Positions 53,107-64,000 of a stretch of DNA of 64,000 nucleotides are shown in pieces. Both the position numbers and the translations under genes were made by a program. Location of the stretch: the NCBI RefSeq assembly GCF_000002985.6, contig NC_003284.9, positions 10,664,001 through 10,728,000 on the forward strand, read 5' to 3'. The DNA comes from Caenorhabditis elegans (Eukaryota > Nematoda > Chromadorea > Rhabditida > Rhabditidae). A model generated the notes under the pieces. That model was not told where the DNA came from. It made no database searches and saw nothing but the letters and a program-made list of their open reading frames with translations. Numbering within the stretch: the first letter of the stretch is position 1; each line of letters begins with the position of its first letter.

Positions 53107-55766
53107 GATGACGTGAAAGCTGCAAGAGGGAGAATAAAACGGGAAATGAAGGGTAAAGCAAGTAAATGAAGTGACAGAAACAGGAGGAAATTCAGCAAAC
53201 TCGTTTTGTGGGCGGACCACTCAATTAGAAGCCACAGGAGGGGCTCAACTGGAATCTTTCCAACTTTCGGTACGTAACCCATTAATGGAATAGCGACGTG
53301 AAAAAGAAAAAAATGAAAAGGGAAAAAGTTAAACACAATAAAATATGATGATTCAGATGATGCACTGAAAAATGAAACATGGGTTTCTGAAGAGGGCAGA
53401 AAGCACAAAAAAGAAGAAAAACGAGTAATACTTTGGTCGGTCGACATTTTCGCTATCTTACTGCATTGTGCACAATTTTCCGCTCAATTCACCAGGGAAA
53501 CTGAAAAGAGTTTTGAAAATTTTTTGACCTAATTTTTCATGCCTAGAGAGGGGACAAAGATTCGTTCGAAATGCTTCTCATTTTGTTCTGAATCGGGATT
53601 TCGTTGCTCTGTCTCTTTGCTTTTCAGCCGTTCGCCTTGTATTTTAAGCAAATTTTTCAGCGTAAATTATTTTGCGGCAATTTACAAAAGGCAAGAGAAG
53701 CCTTCATAAAATATGGAAAACAGCATGGAATATAGGGGTGTAGTATTCAGAAAAAATAGGAATTTGGATTTAGTAACAACATTTTGGGGGAAAATTTTGT
53801 GTGTATGTTGATCGTACCGTTTTTTTAAAGAAAAAGAACGAATGCTTTAAGAAAATAATATTTAATTTTTTAAAATAAACTATTTTCCAAATGCTTTTGT
53901 TTTCAATACTAAAAATAATATTTTCCATATTTTTCAAACTTTAAGGGAACTACTAAAAGTGCTCAAAATTATTCATGCAATTTAAAACTACAGACTTCAA
54001 AAATGTGATGGAAATCCTGAACGTTACGTCAAAGATATACTAAGTGAGAATTGTTTTGAACTGGACACATCAGTCACTGAAAAAGTGGGAGGCGTTTTGG
54101 ACAAAAGTAGTGAAAAAAAGAAAGCCACCGAGGTTGGTGTATATTGGCTGTCTCCACGAACTTGGTTGCCGTCCACTGATTCCCAATGGAATTATGTGGC
54201 AGCCCAATGGCTGATCAGTTGCACACATGACAAGTTTTTGCTCCAGAACAGACGTCGACGTCGTTGTCCGAAAAAGCTATGTTGAACCATGAAAAAAAAA
54301 ACGGCGTTTCATTTTGGTTTGAACGACTAACAAAGTTACACTTCTATAGGACAAATGGCTGAGCAATTCGTAGGATGACAAGATGCGATCAGCTTAGAAT
54401 GAACAAATATGTGAATGTTATACACTATCATCTGACACAAAATGAAATGACGTTAGGCGTCGCGTCTGAGGGGCCACAAAAGACAAAACGTTTGTTTTTC
54501 GTTGTTTCGGGCGGCAGGCCCAAGTGTGTATGTATATGTGTAGAATGGTCGGTTTTTGTGTGGCCATGTCTATTTCTGGCAAAAAGTCACGGCAAAAAAC
54601 TAAATTTAGAAGCAACAAAGAAGAACTAGAAACTGGAGCAACGAGAAACTAAGAAAAATTTGCGAAACATTTGAAAAAAGAGAAGAAGAATAAGAAAACG
54701 CCTGACCGGATGTCACACAACCCACTGTTGAATCAGATAGAAAAACGACTAAGTTGGAAATAAGTTTTGCTGGACTCCAGAACATTTGAACTTAACAAAC
54801 CGCGCTGGAACTGCGCAAAAAAAATAATTCTCTGAATTTTTTTTGAATTTCAGTTTTGAAAGAGAGCAGATCTACAAAAAAACTTAATCATTAATATTTT
54901 ATTTTTAAGAAAATTTTAAACTTTGAAAATAATATAATGTGGCAATTTATAACGTACTGTTTTTCACATCGGTTGAGTCTAGTATATGTTGCATCAAATG
55001 CCTTTTCAGGGTTTTTGTCAACTTTAGAGATTTGAAAGAGGGTAGACATTCTGAAAGTCAATTTTTACCCAAAATCTGAAAATTTGATTGAAAAAAAAAC
55101 AAATTTGGGATTATTTTCACTAAATCTCAATGTAGTGAAAAACTAGACTGAAAAGTTTAATATCCAAATTTTTCCGCTTCAAAGTGTTTCTCCTCAGAAT
55201 ATTTTTTGTAGTGACTTTTTTTAAACATCATCTTTCAAATTAGAATATTTCGTGTCCCTACAGGGATGTGCATAGTTTGTGTCTATGTGCAAAGACCGAG
55301 GTGACAGTACGGGCGGGTAGGCAATTTTCTGCCTATTTAAACAAATGTCCCTTTAAACAAGAAAAACTTTCAAAGTTAAGCACAAAAACATCGTTTTTAT
55401 GGACCAAAGTTTGAGAACTTGTTTATCAGGAAGTTGAAAGAATAATGGGGTATAATATACTGCAAGTTTCTTGCAAATAACTAACTGAACTTCAAACTTT
55501 TTCTGTTAGAATTTTCACATTGTACACATTGTACATTGTACAATTCTGATTTCGAAAATTTAAAATTTATTGAAATCCAAAGATTTGAAATTTTCAGAAA
55601 GTGAGAACAACAAGTATACGACAATAAATAATTGTGATTGACTATTCATTGAATATTTTTACTTTCGGGAAAATGATGAGTGAGAAAAAATGAAATGCAA
55701 GTGTATGAAAATTGTGTCTTATATTGAAAATTAACTTTTTAGAAATTTCAAGACTAGCGATTCGAT
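53107..55766. other. Intergenic, 92-residue gene to mbr-1 3' end
   Basis: Promoter of the 92-residue gene at the left and mbr-1 3' UTR at the right (AATAAA on minus, complement of 55566-55571). GC-richer patches lie at 54090-54290 and 54460-54560, with short open frames lacking support. ATTGTAC is repeated in tandem at 55519-55541. No gene is seen. Confidence 0.5.
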
Positions 55767-58047
55767 CTAAACAAGTGAAATGGGAAATGGAATCGGAGTG
55801 GAAGTGTGGGAAGACGAATCGGATTTCTCAGAAATTGTAGACGTAACAAGTTGGCTACCATCTTCACTGGTTGAAGAGTCATGGCTGTAGAGGCAGTCCT
55901 TCTTTTTTCGCATCAAATTTCTTTCTTTAACCTGCAAAATTATATTGAGTTCAAATAATGACTCAGAAAAATAACCTTATACTCAAGAGTGGAGTGAGGA
56001 ACACCAAAAAAGCTACCCGCTCGATGAACAGTCATTTCCCCTCGACGGACACTTCTCACAGCTTCGTCCAGAGCATTTTTGTCATATTTTCTGAAGTTGG
56101 TCGGGTTTAAAGATAAATCAATGCAAATTTCAGGTCGAACCTATATTGTCCTCTCTTCGGCCTGCTCCTCTTCCACTCCTCATTTCCATGCATTTTCTGA
56201 GACTTCTCCGAAATCGGCGTAGGAGTATGGGTATCAACGTTAGAAATGTTTGCACTATCCACTGGGACCACATTTCCTTGAGTTTTGAACAAGTTCTGCC
56301 AGATAGACTCAAGCCACTTGGGGTCCAAGGGGGAACACGACTTCTGAAAAGTGATTGCTACGTCAGCAAAAATGAGCTTTCACAGAGAATGTTTCAAACT
56401 CTGACAAGTAAATAAGAGCCGTCGTTTGAAATTCAGAAAAATTTTTTAAGGAATTCTTGAAATCTTGAAATATACCGAAAATCGTGAAAAATACAAAAGT
56501 GATTTAAAACTAATAGTTGGACAGCGACGTAAAGCAATTATATAATTTCCTTGTACAAAAATATTATTTTACTTAAAATTCAATAGGGCATTTTAAGAGT
56601 TACCTTGTCAGACATCTCCGGCGTCTCACCGGTCCCTTCTAAACTGCTATTTGTGCTGTCAGGTGAGCTTGGGCACATTGAGGCATGAGGTGAAGATGAG
56701 GATGAGTCAGATTGATTGCCGAACGCGTCCAATAAAGCAGCCGCCGCCGTCGCCTCAACACATCTTTTTTGCTCCGCTTCGGCTCGTCGCGCCGCTATTT
56801 TTCCACGGCGAACTTTTGATGGGATTGCCCCTTCCGCTTCGAGCTTATAAATTTTGTTTCGTAGAGTTGATCGAGGAATACCGTATACCACAGATGCCCT
56901 ATAATAAAAGAAATTTATATTGATTTGGGAAGCGAAACGGAAAAGAAACTAGCCTTCTTGTTCCAAGTTTTCCTTGTCGAATGTCCTCCACTGCTTGGGT
57001 CAAATCCTCCACAGTGTAGTTTCTCCTCAAAATATTCGATTTGTTTAACGATTCATCTACTGGTCTGAAAATTGAATATGTTCAAAAATATAGTTCAAGT
57101 ATTTAACCTACTTTTCTGGTGCAACCGATTCATCATCTTCACTTTTCGTCACGCTGTTGAAAACTCCAATTTTCTGGAGCATATTCATTGTCTAAAATTA
57201 ATTAGTGTGCAACAATGTTTTCGACACACTTCAACTCACCTTATTACTCAAATCCAGAGGATTTTCCGTGACAAGACTGCAAGCCAAAGCCGCGTATTGC
57301 AAATGAGGTTGAAGTTGTGCGTTTTGAAATTGGAGCCAGAAATTGATAGCCCACGGGTTTTGCAATAATTGTGGCAGTACACCCTCGTTGATTTCTGGAA
57401 TAACAATTAATTACAAAAAAAAATTCATATATTAATGAATCGTTTAAAGAATTATTGGAAAATGTTCTGACAAAGAAACATACGTCGTTCCAATCCAAAG
57501 TTTTGAAAATCATTTCCAGTTGGTAATGTTGACGATGGTGAGTTTAAAAGATTGGCAATGCTCAGCCTATTCATGGCGTAGGCTGAAAATAATTTTTCAT
57601 ATAAATTTGTTTAGAGGCACTTTCTTAGAATTAGTTTAATGTTAAAGTTGGTTATTATTTGATTTTTATATTCAAAATGGGAATTGCAAAAAAAAAAGCT
57701 ATCAACGACCGAAAAACAATTGTTCTAATCAAAACAACGTTCATAAGGAAGAAACTGAAAGAAGCCTAGACTAGCAGAATTTTCCCCAATTTGGAATCAG
57801 AAGCAGAATTGAAAGCACCTGCTCTTTCAAGAACCCGCACAGGGATAATCCTTAAATTTGACCACTCAACATGTAATTCAGGTGTGTGTGTGTGTGAGTG
57901 CATCATCGTCATTTGATTGAACACATTCTAATCTAGGACGTCTCAAGACATTTCCCTTTTCAACTCACTTCCTTTGTACTGGTCCTGATTATCCGTTCCC
58001 ATAAAATGGGAAGACATCGCAAGTCCTGGTTTCGGTTCGCTATTCAT
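55767..58047 (-). CDS. mbr-1: MBR-1 transcription factor (Mblk-1/LCOR family), two Pipsqueak-type HTH domains
   Basis: Nine exons join in phase to 433 residues: 58047-57969, 57582-57484, 57394-57240, 57191-57112, 57064-56954, 56898-56604, 56343-56141, 56090-55976 and 55931-55767 (TAG). HTH domain 1 (~153-196) reads YTVEDLTQAVEDIRQGKLG, then GIPRSTLRNKIYKLEAEG, across an exon junction. HTH domain 2 (~336-392) reads KYDKNALDEAVRSVRRGEM, then GVPHSTLEYKVKERN. The linker is Ala- and Ser-rich. The C-terminal tail is Ser/Thr-rich. MBR-1 is the homologue of honeybee Mblk-1 and acts in the nucleus. A role in pruning of neurites is known from the literature. The intron 56899-56953 has a GC donor. The ATG follows a TTTTCGTAG acceptor by 5 bases, so either trans-splicing or an upstream coding exon is possible. 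Confidence 0.92.
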
Positions 58048-61000
58048 TGTACCTACGAAAATACAATTTGTTGAGGTACGAAATGTAAATTAAAAGAATT
58101 ATTAGAATTTTATTGAAAAACAATCATAGAAATGAGCTAATGGAGGAGATCAAAATTTGACGGAAGAAAAGGATTAGCCCTATCAAATTGAGACAATAGA
58201 ATTGTAAAAACATCAGGCAACTGAAATTTTCGGAAAAAAATATGTAACGAAAATGAAACAATAAACGTCTATGTGAGCAGATATCAGTTTTCAAAAGAAT
58301 GTTGGAATCAGAAAATGCCAAAAGTATTAATCTGATTTCACACTTTATTTTTAAAATTTCCAATATCTATTAAAAAATATGACTAATTTCATTTTTTGAA
58401 AATCTGTTCAAAGTAGAACCATTGCAGACCATCTAAAGTAACGTTGATTTCAAATCGAAAAAAATTTAATGGGATTACTCATAAAATGTAATAAGTTCTA
58501 GAAACATGTTCTGAACGGTCATAAGAGTTTTAAAGTTATGGATGAAACAAATGTTGAAAAACTATCAAAAATGAAGGTATCTCATAGTTTTTCAATTCAA
58601 AAACGGAGCATATTAAAGTTTAATATTAATGTTTTGTAGTACAACAAGAAATATGTACCTGGTGCTAGTTTTCAGATAGACAAAGGTTAAAGTATGTTTT
58701 AATTTGCAAAATTGAGTTTTCTGCTCGTTTTCGTGACGGTTCTTTAAGCAAAAAGCATTTCAGCTGAAATTTTTTGTCCAACTGTTCTGAAAATCGTGGT
58801 AAAAATTTTTCAAATTCAACTTTTGAACCAAACGACAAGTTATTATTCACAATTATTCTATGATTTTTGTCTGGAAGAAAAACTTAAAAGAAGAAAGTTC
58901 AGGAAATCCCCGAACACACTTTTTAGAGAGAAGATAAAAATCGTTATCGAACAGTGTCCAAACACTTCCGAAAAGTGTTTCCAAGAGGGCCTAAGTGTCT
59001 AAATCCGCGGTGGGAACCGCCACTTTCAGTTTTTTGGAAAATTGAACTTGTGAGATAGATTTTTGTTTTCTAAATGATTCTGGGAAAATGTGTTTTTTTT
59101 TAATGATTATAAAATCAATTTGAAGGATCCATTAATTCTCAATTTCCAAAACAATATAATTTACAAGACTTTACTGTATCTCTCTCATTGGTTCTCTAAT
59201 AAAAAACAATCAGTTTTCGGGCAAAAACAATGTAAATATATTGATTCCCATTCTCGATCTGCACCTTCGTGGAAGTTTATACTCATTCAAAAACTTGAAT
59301 TTTGGCGCCAGAAAGGTGATGTGCTAACAGATGCGATTGGGGTGAGTGTAAGCCAAAAATTCAAAAACCTTGTGGCATTTTTTGTTTAGTACATAAATTA
59401 AAGTGTAACACAGATAATCCAAAAATTTAATATTAAGGATTACACTACTAGTAACGCTAGTCATACCTGGCTCTGATTCATTTCTACCTGGCCGTGTTGC
59501 TGTCACGTCTAATATCATTCAAGCTAATTGTTTGTGTGGTTTATCTTAATTCACGTAACTCTTCTTGAAATTTTGCTATTCCCAACAGAAAACCATGACA
59601 TTATACTAACATGCTCTCCCCGCTCGATTTTGGTTGACAATAAGTTCGTGCCGTTGTCTAATGAGCAAATAAAACGAGAACAAAGGTCCTGGGTTTTCAT
59701 AAAATTGTTAATGTGAATATAACTGGCGGTACTTTTCTTTTTTGTGCGGTGCTTACAAAAAAGCCGGAAAAATGAGTTAAAGTAACCTGACTCAGTTCCG
59801 GCAATTATTTTACTCATTCTTCGTCGCCTATCAATACTTAGAAAGTAATCAAGGGATGAAAACAAACAAAAAAATGTTCCAATGATGCAAGAATGCACAA
59901 ATGAATTGGATAAAGGTCATAAGAGTACTGTGGTGATACAAATCAGAGTTTCACTCATTAGGAACAATGTTTGATAAACTGAAACTGGGAAAACTACCTC
60001 GTCCTATGCTAGTAGCATATCCACTGTAGCATATAGAAACCCCTTCCCAGTGGGCTGGTTTGGTTAGTTTTTAAAACGTAACACTGCCGTTTCCTGAAAG
60101 TCTTGTTTTTAATTAGAGCAAACCCGGCGATTTCCCATCTCGCCCCCTATGTGCAATACGCGAGATATAATTGGCGCCCCACCTCTCTCACCCAAATTCC
60201 AGAATCAATTGTGCGCATCTTCGAATTTTTTTGCTTTTCTCGCCTCTTCTGTCTGCGAAAATTAAGGATTCGCCAAAATTTAAAACAATTTGAACGAACC
60301 GAAAAAAACAGCGCGACGAAAAGACGAGAGCTGATGAGGTAAGGACCAGAGGGACAAGTATGGAAAAACAAACAAATAAAAGAAGGACGGAACTAAAGGA
60401 AATAGATCAAGACGGATGAAACTAGAAAACTGTTTCATTACTCGCAAATTGTTTAGGCACATAACGAGCAAAAAGTCATTATTAATACTAGTTGTTTTGT
60501 GGCAGACTCTAAAATTCCTTCGATGTTCGTAAAAAGTACATGTTACCTGATAAGCAATTTTAGCCAATTTTAGCAAAGAAAAAAACGACCGGCTCGGCAA
60601 AAGGGAAAACGTTCACACTCTAGCAGTTTCTTACTAACCGTTATATATTTAGCCTTTTAACAAACTCCTGCAGATGACTATTACAATTTCTAAGCGAACT
60701 TACAACGGTTTCGGTATCTGCGAATTCATAAAAGAGGAATTTTTGTCTTACTCAACATAGTCCATTGAATTGCATGAAATATTATTTTAGAGGAAAATGC
60801 GGTCTTGAAATACAAAAGCCGTAACGCTTTGATACTTTATGTTTGTCTAAAAAATGGAATCAATACTTTTACAATGCACATAGATAAAAGACTACAGATA
60901 TGCAATTTCGATTATGATTTTCAAAGTAATGTAACATGTCCTACATCAAATAATGCATTTTAGTTGAATCCAGATTTAGGATATTGGCGTCTCAACAATC

Positions 61001-63810
61001 AACTTCATAGAAAAAATCACAAATCGGCTGCAAAAAAAGCTACAGTATCCTCTGAAACAAAAACATTCATTTTATTCTGACGATTGTTCAATAAAATCGC
61101 CCCTGGTCTTTTAGTTCATCTTTTCTTTTTGAATCGATTTGAAATTGGCAAAGATCGTAACTTGTTATTTTTAAAATGACAGTTTTGGAAGATGAAGGCT
61201 AGGTAATACTGTGAAGAATCTGGTGACAAAAACATTTAGAATGCGCCAAACCAAAATTCAATCTCATTAGGCCGCCATGGGCTCTTCGTTTCATAATTCC
61301 ATGTCTGATAAATTATGGACACATCCATACACCTCGCGAAATACATGTGAATATGCCTGATATACTTTAATTTTCGTTTTCTTACTACTTCTTCTCTCAC
61401 TCTTTTTCATTTTCTTCAAAATATGTACAAGTTTAGAAGAGAATGGAAATAAGAAGACATGCATAGTGATATTTAATTCAGAATTTTCACAAAAGCCGGG
61501 GTTGAAGGAACAAGGGGTGGTACTCTCAAAAATATGGATCTGCAGGAATATCATACGGTAACAACGTATTTTTTCATTCGCCAAATGAAGAAAACGACTA
61601 AATCATGCACCGCCTGTGGCTACACGGCAGAATTGCATTCAAAAGCATCCGTGGCTGCTAATCTTCTAATTAGGAAACGAATTTTCATAGGAGGCGGAGC
61701 ACACGGGGGAAAACGAAAAAGGAAGACGGGGGCAAGAAAAGGGGGAGAAACGATGATTCGGGACGGCTTTGAATTCAATCAAATTCGTTACTTTTGGGTC
61801 TTAGCGCGTCGCAAATTGCTTTTGGAAAATGAAAGCAGTGCTTCTCGAAAATAATGAATGAGCTTGCTTGATGCTTAAAAAACTGAAAACCTGGTAGGAA
61901 GATTTGATGGAAATTCGTGAATCACAATTGAAATTATTACGACACGGGACAAATGGTGCTGGAAGGTACTGTAACAGCCAGCGCGTATCTGTGCAAACGT
62001 GATGATTCAGACTGTGGTGGGTGAACAAAATGATAAATGGAAAGATGGATCGTAGAAACCATCCCAATCACTGTTTTAGCTCCACCCACCTTTTTGTATT
62101 TCTGGTAGAGGATCACTAAAATGCTGTAGTATTTGGTTTTTGCAAACGCTGTGAATTTGTTTTCAAGGTAAAAGTTTGAAAAATCAGTTTTTCATATTAT
62201 TAGGTCGTTGACATAGGTTCATATGAGTATATTTTTGCCATAACAAGTTCTATTTAAATATTGCAAAATTTCAGTTGATAACACCTAATTTCTAAATACT
62301 TCAGAAGTTATTTAAAAAACTTCAATGTAGAACTTTTCAGTTTTTAAAATTACGCTAAAATGGACTTACTTCTCCGTCCAAATTTTGAGGCTCTCTGAAG
62401 ATTTTCATCGGAAATAGTAATTTGAGAATTAAAAATAGGTAATATTTAATTTTTTTGCTAAAACATACAATACATTTTCCCCCTTTTCTCATCGGCTTTT
62501 TAAAGTTTACTACTAGAAAGAAAACAAATAAATGAGCATCGAAAAAAGTAAAACAAAAATAAAATGTACCAGTTTCAAAAAGAGACCTGAATTTTTGCAT
62601 AAGTACATAAAAATTTAAAATCCATTCCTCCGTCCAGAATAGGTCGTGAGAAACTCTAAAGTTTCAAATTTTCTCACATATTTTTTTCCGGAGATCCAAT
62701 TTTTTCAGATTTCAAAATTTTCTCAAAAATGGTGAAATATTCATAAAAAAGAATCGAAATAATTTCCAGAATCCAATAAGATCCGATCATTTTGGAAGGG
62801 TCCAGTGGGTTTGAAAGGCGAGTTGCACAAAGGGCGTAAGGACCAGTATGGTGGTGACAGGCAAAAGTGTAAAAATGTATGAAATTTTAGAAATGTCAAA
62901 AACACACCACTCACAAAAGTGTTTCTCAGAGTGAAAAGAAGACATGAAAAGATTCACCTTTTCTTGAGCCGCCTAAAGGATGCGCTCCTGCCCCCGTTTT
63001 TCCCCAAAGCTTGGAAAACATCAAATCTAGCACTTAATCTTACTCTTTCGCCCTCCGAACTCATTAATTATTAATACTTATTATGTAAAAGTGAGAGTAT
63101 GAGCAGGGTGCATCATTCTTATGTATATGTCTTGGTGTGTCAAGATTCGGGCTAATCGCCCTTTTCGCAATTATTTTCGTAGGTGGAAGAAGATACGGGT
63201 CGTGTTGAGGAAACGAAATTCTTGATCGAATTAGTATGAACTTTCGAAACTCTTCGGGTTATCATCACTTTAGAAATAGGAATCGAAACAAATTTTTAGA
63301 CAATCTGCACGAACTTCACCGGAAAGACGCTGAATGTGGGATTTGGAGCCATATTTAAGATGGAACTTGCGCGAGTAGAGTGCAAGTTTCCGGATTGATA
63401 AAAAAGAATGTTTCTGAGAAGTATATTTACGTTTTTCAGATATCCAAAACATGATGAAAATGAATTAAAACACAAGACAGATGCGAAAAAGGAAAAAGAG
63501 AAATTAACATGCTAAATAATAATTATTTCCTCTATTATTGTTTAAAATTGATATTTGTCGTTTACAATCGTGTGTGTTTTTAATTTATTAGAACTTGTAT
63601 TGTATTTTTTGATAACTGTGTTTTTTTTACCGTTAAAAATGCTCATGTTAAATTTACATCCGATCTAGCATTTGAAAATAATTTATTTCCCAACTTTCGC
63701 CTAAAAATATACACGTAGTTCAGATTTAGGAAACGCGTGTTCAAAATTTACAATTAGTTTAGAGAGACCATTTCTGGAATAAAAAAAATCAAAAAGGGCT
63801 TGCACTGGAC
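58048..63810. other. Upstream region or large 5' intron of mbr-1
   Basis: This 5.8 kb is AT-rich with GC-richer islands at 58850-59030, 60110-60330, 61590-61760 and 62930-63010. Near 58960-58981 an inverted repeat (AAACACTT/AAGTGTTT) is followed by GCGGTGGGAACCGCC. A plus-strand frame at 61534-61854 (contains CTACGYTAELHSK) is open for 106 codons but has no supporting splice or homology evidence. No gene is supported. Confidence 0.45.
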
Positions 63811-63865
63811 CATTCGCGTCCACAGATCTTATGCTGTCCGTGTCGATCAGGTGACGCGAAGGCAT
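63811..63865 (-). other. mbr-1: Candidate upstream coding exon of mbr-1
   Basis: On the minus strand a GC-rich exon-like segment begins MPSRHLIDTDSIRSVDAN, 28 bases after a CACACACAG acceptor. A G|GTCCAG donor leaves phase 1, which fits the acceptor at 58053 and would continue in frame into the called mbr-1 start (GTMNSE). The donor is weak. This is an inference from phase and composition. Confidence 0.3.
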
Positions 63866-64000
63866 GCGACACACGAGCCGCGAGTCACCTGTGTGTGGAG
63901 AACTGAATTTACTCTCTGTGTGCAGAATTAACATTATCTCTATGAGGTTCACACCGAGAATATATGAAAAATTACCTGAAACGAACATTGGGGAAAGGGG

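Noticed and set aside
54085-54629. Plus-strand frames between the 92-residue gene and mbr-1
   Set aside because: Short, overlapping, with no splice or domain support. The GC-richer composition alone is not enough to call a gene.
61534-61854. Plus-strand frame with CTACGYTAELHSK, faintly like the eIF5 zinc motif
   Set aside because: Only one CxxC pair is present, the rest shows no similarity, and there are no exon signals. Treated as coincidence.
1-64000. CRISPR arrays, prophage, bacterial operons, rRNA genes
   Set aside because: The window is nematode nuclear DNA. No regularly spaced repeats, phage genes or rRNA-like sequence were seen.

Overview
This is nematode nuclear DNA, almost certainly Caenorhabditis elegans chromosome X. 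The base composition is AT-rich, most introns are about 45-60 bp with TTTTCAG-type acceptors, the coding exons are short, and SL-type acceptors sit just upstream of several start codons. Four genes recognised from their proteins (daf-12, yap-1, rhgf-1, mbr-1) are, from memory, all X-linked. The cosmid names I associate with them (F11A1, F13E6, T01C1) are recalled, not computed. All exon models were made by eye from reading frame, splice sites and phase. In every multi-exon model the exon lengths add up in phase.

Layout, left to right. (1) 1-1481 (+): last six exons of the nuclear receptor DAF-12, followed by a roughly 1.3 kb 3' UTR carrying let-7-family seed matches. (2) 3022-3664: two identical tRNA-Glu(TTC) genes in inverted orientation. 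(3) 4375-10215 (-): a 19-exon AK5-like protein with a DPY-30-type domain and two adenylate-kinase domains. (4) 11998-13101 (-): a TPD52-family coiled-coil protein. (5) 18013-18757 (+): a small PHD-finger protein. (6) 18758-27947: mostly non-coding, but with a small three-exon gene for a putative secreted protein at 25718-26231 (-). (7) 27948-30380 (+): yap-1, the Hippo-pathway co-activator. (8) 31319-33711 (+): a PAP2-type lipid phosphate phosphatase. (9) 34178-47858 (-): rhgf-1, a PDZ-RGS-C1-DH-PH RhoGEF in 26 exons with a 4.8 kb first intron. (10) 47859-52394: its upstream region, with a coding-like island and a 982-bp TIR element. (11) 52395-53106 (-): a two-exon gene for a 92-residue protein of unknown function. 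(12) 55767-58047 (-): mbr-1, a transcription factor with two Pipsqueak-type HTH domains, possibly with a further 5' exon near 63.8 kb.

The genes are independently transcribed and do not form an operon. They cover dafachronic-acid/let-7 developmental timing (daf-12), Hippo output (yap-1), Rho signalling (rhgf-1), neuronal transcription control (mbr-1) and nucleotide or lipid metabolism. I see no CRISPR array, prophage, or gene cluster suggesting a new multi-gene system. The points most worth checking are the let-7 sites, two GC-AG introns (rhgf-1 and mbr-1), the degenerate kinase P-loops, the small secreted-protein gene, and several coding-like islands in large intergenic or intronic stretches.
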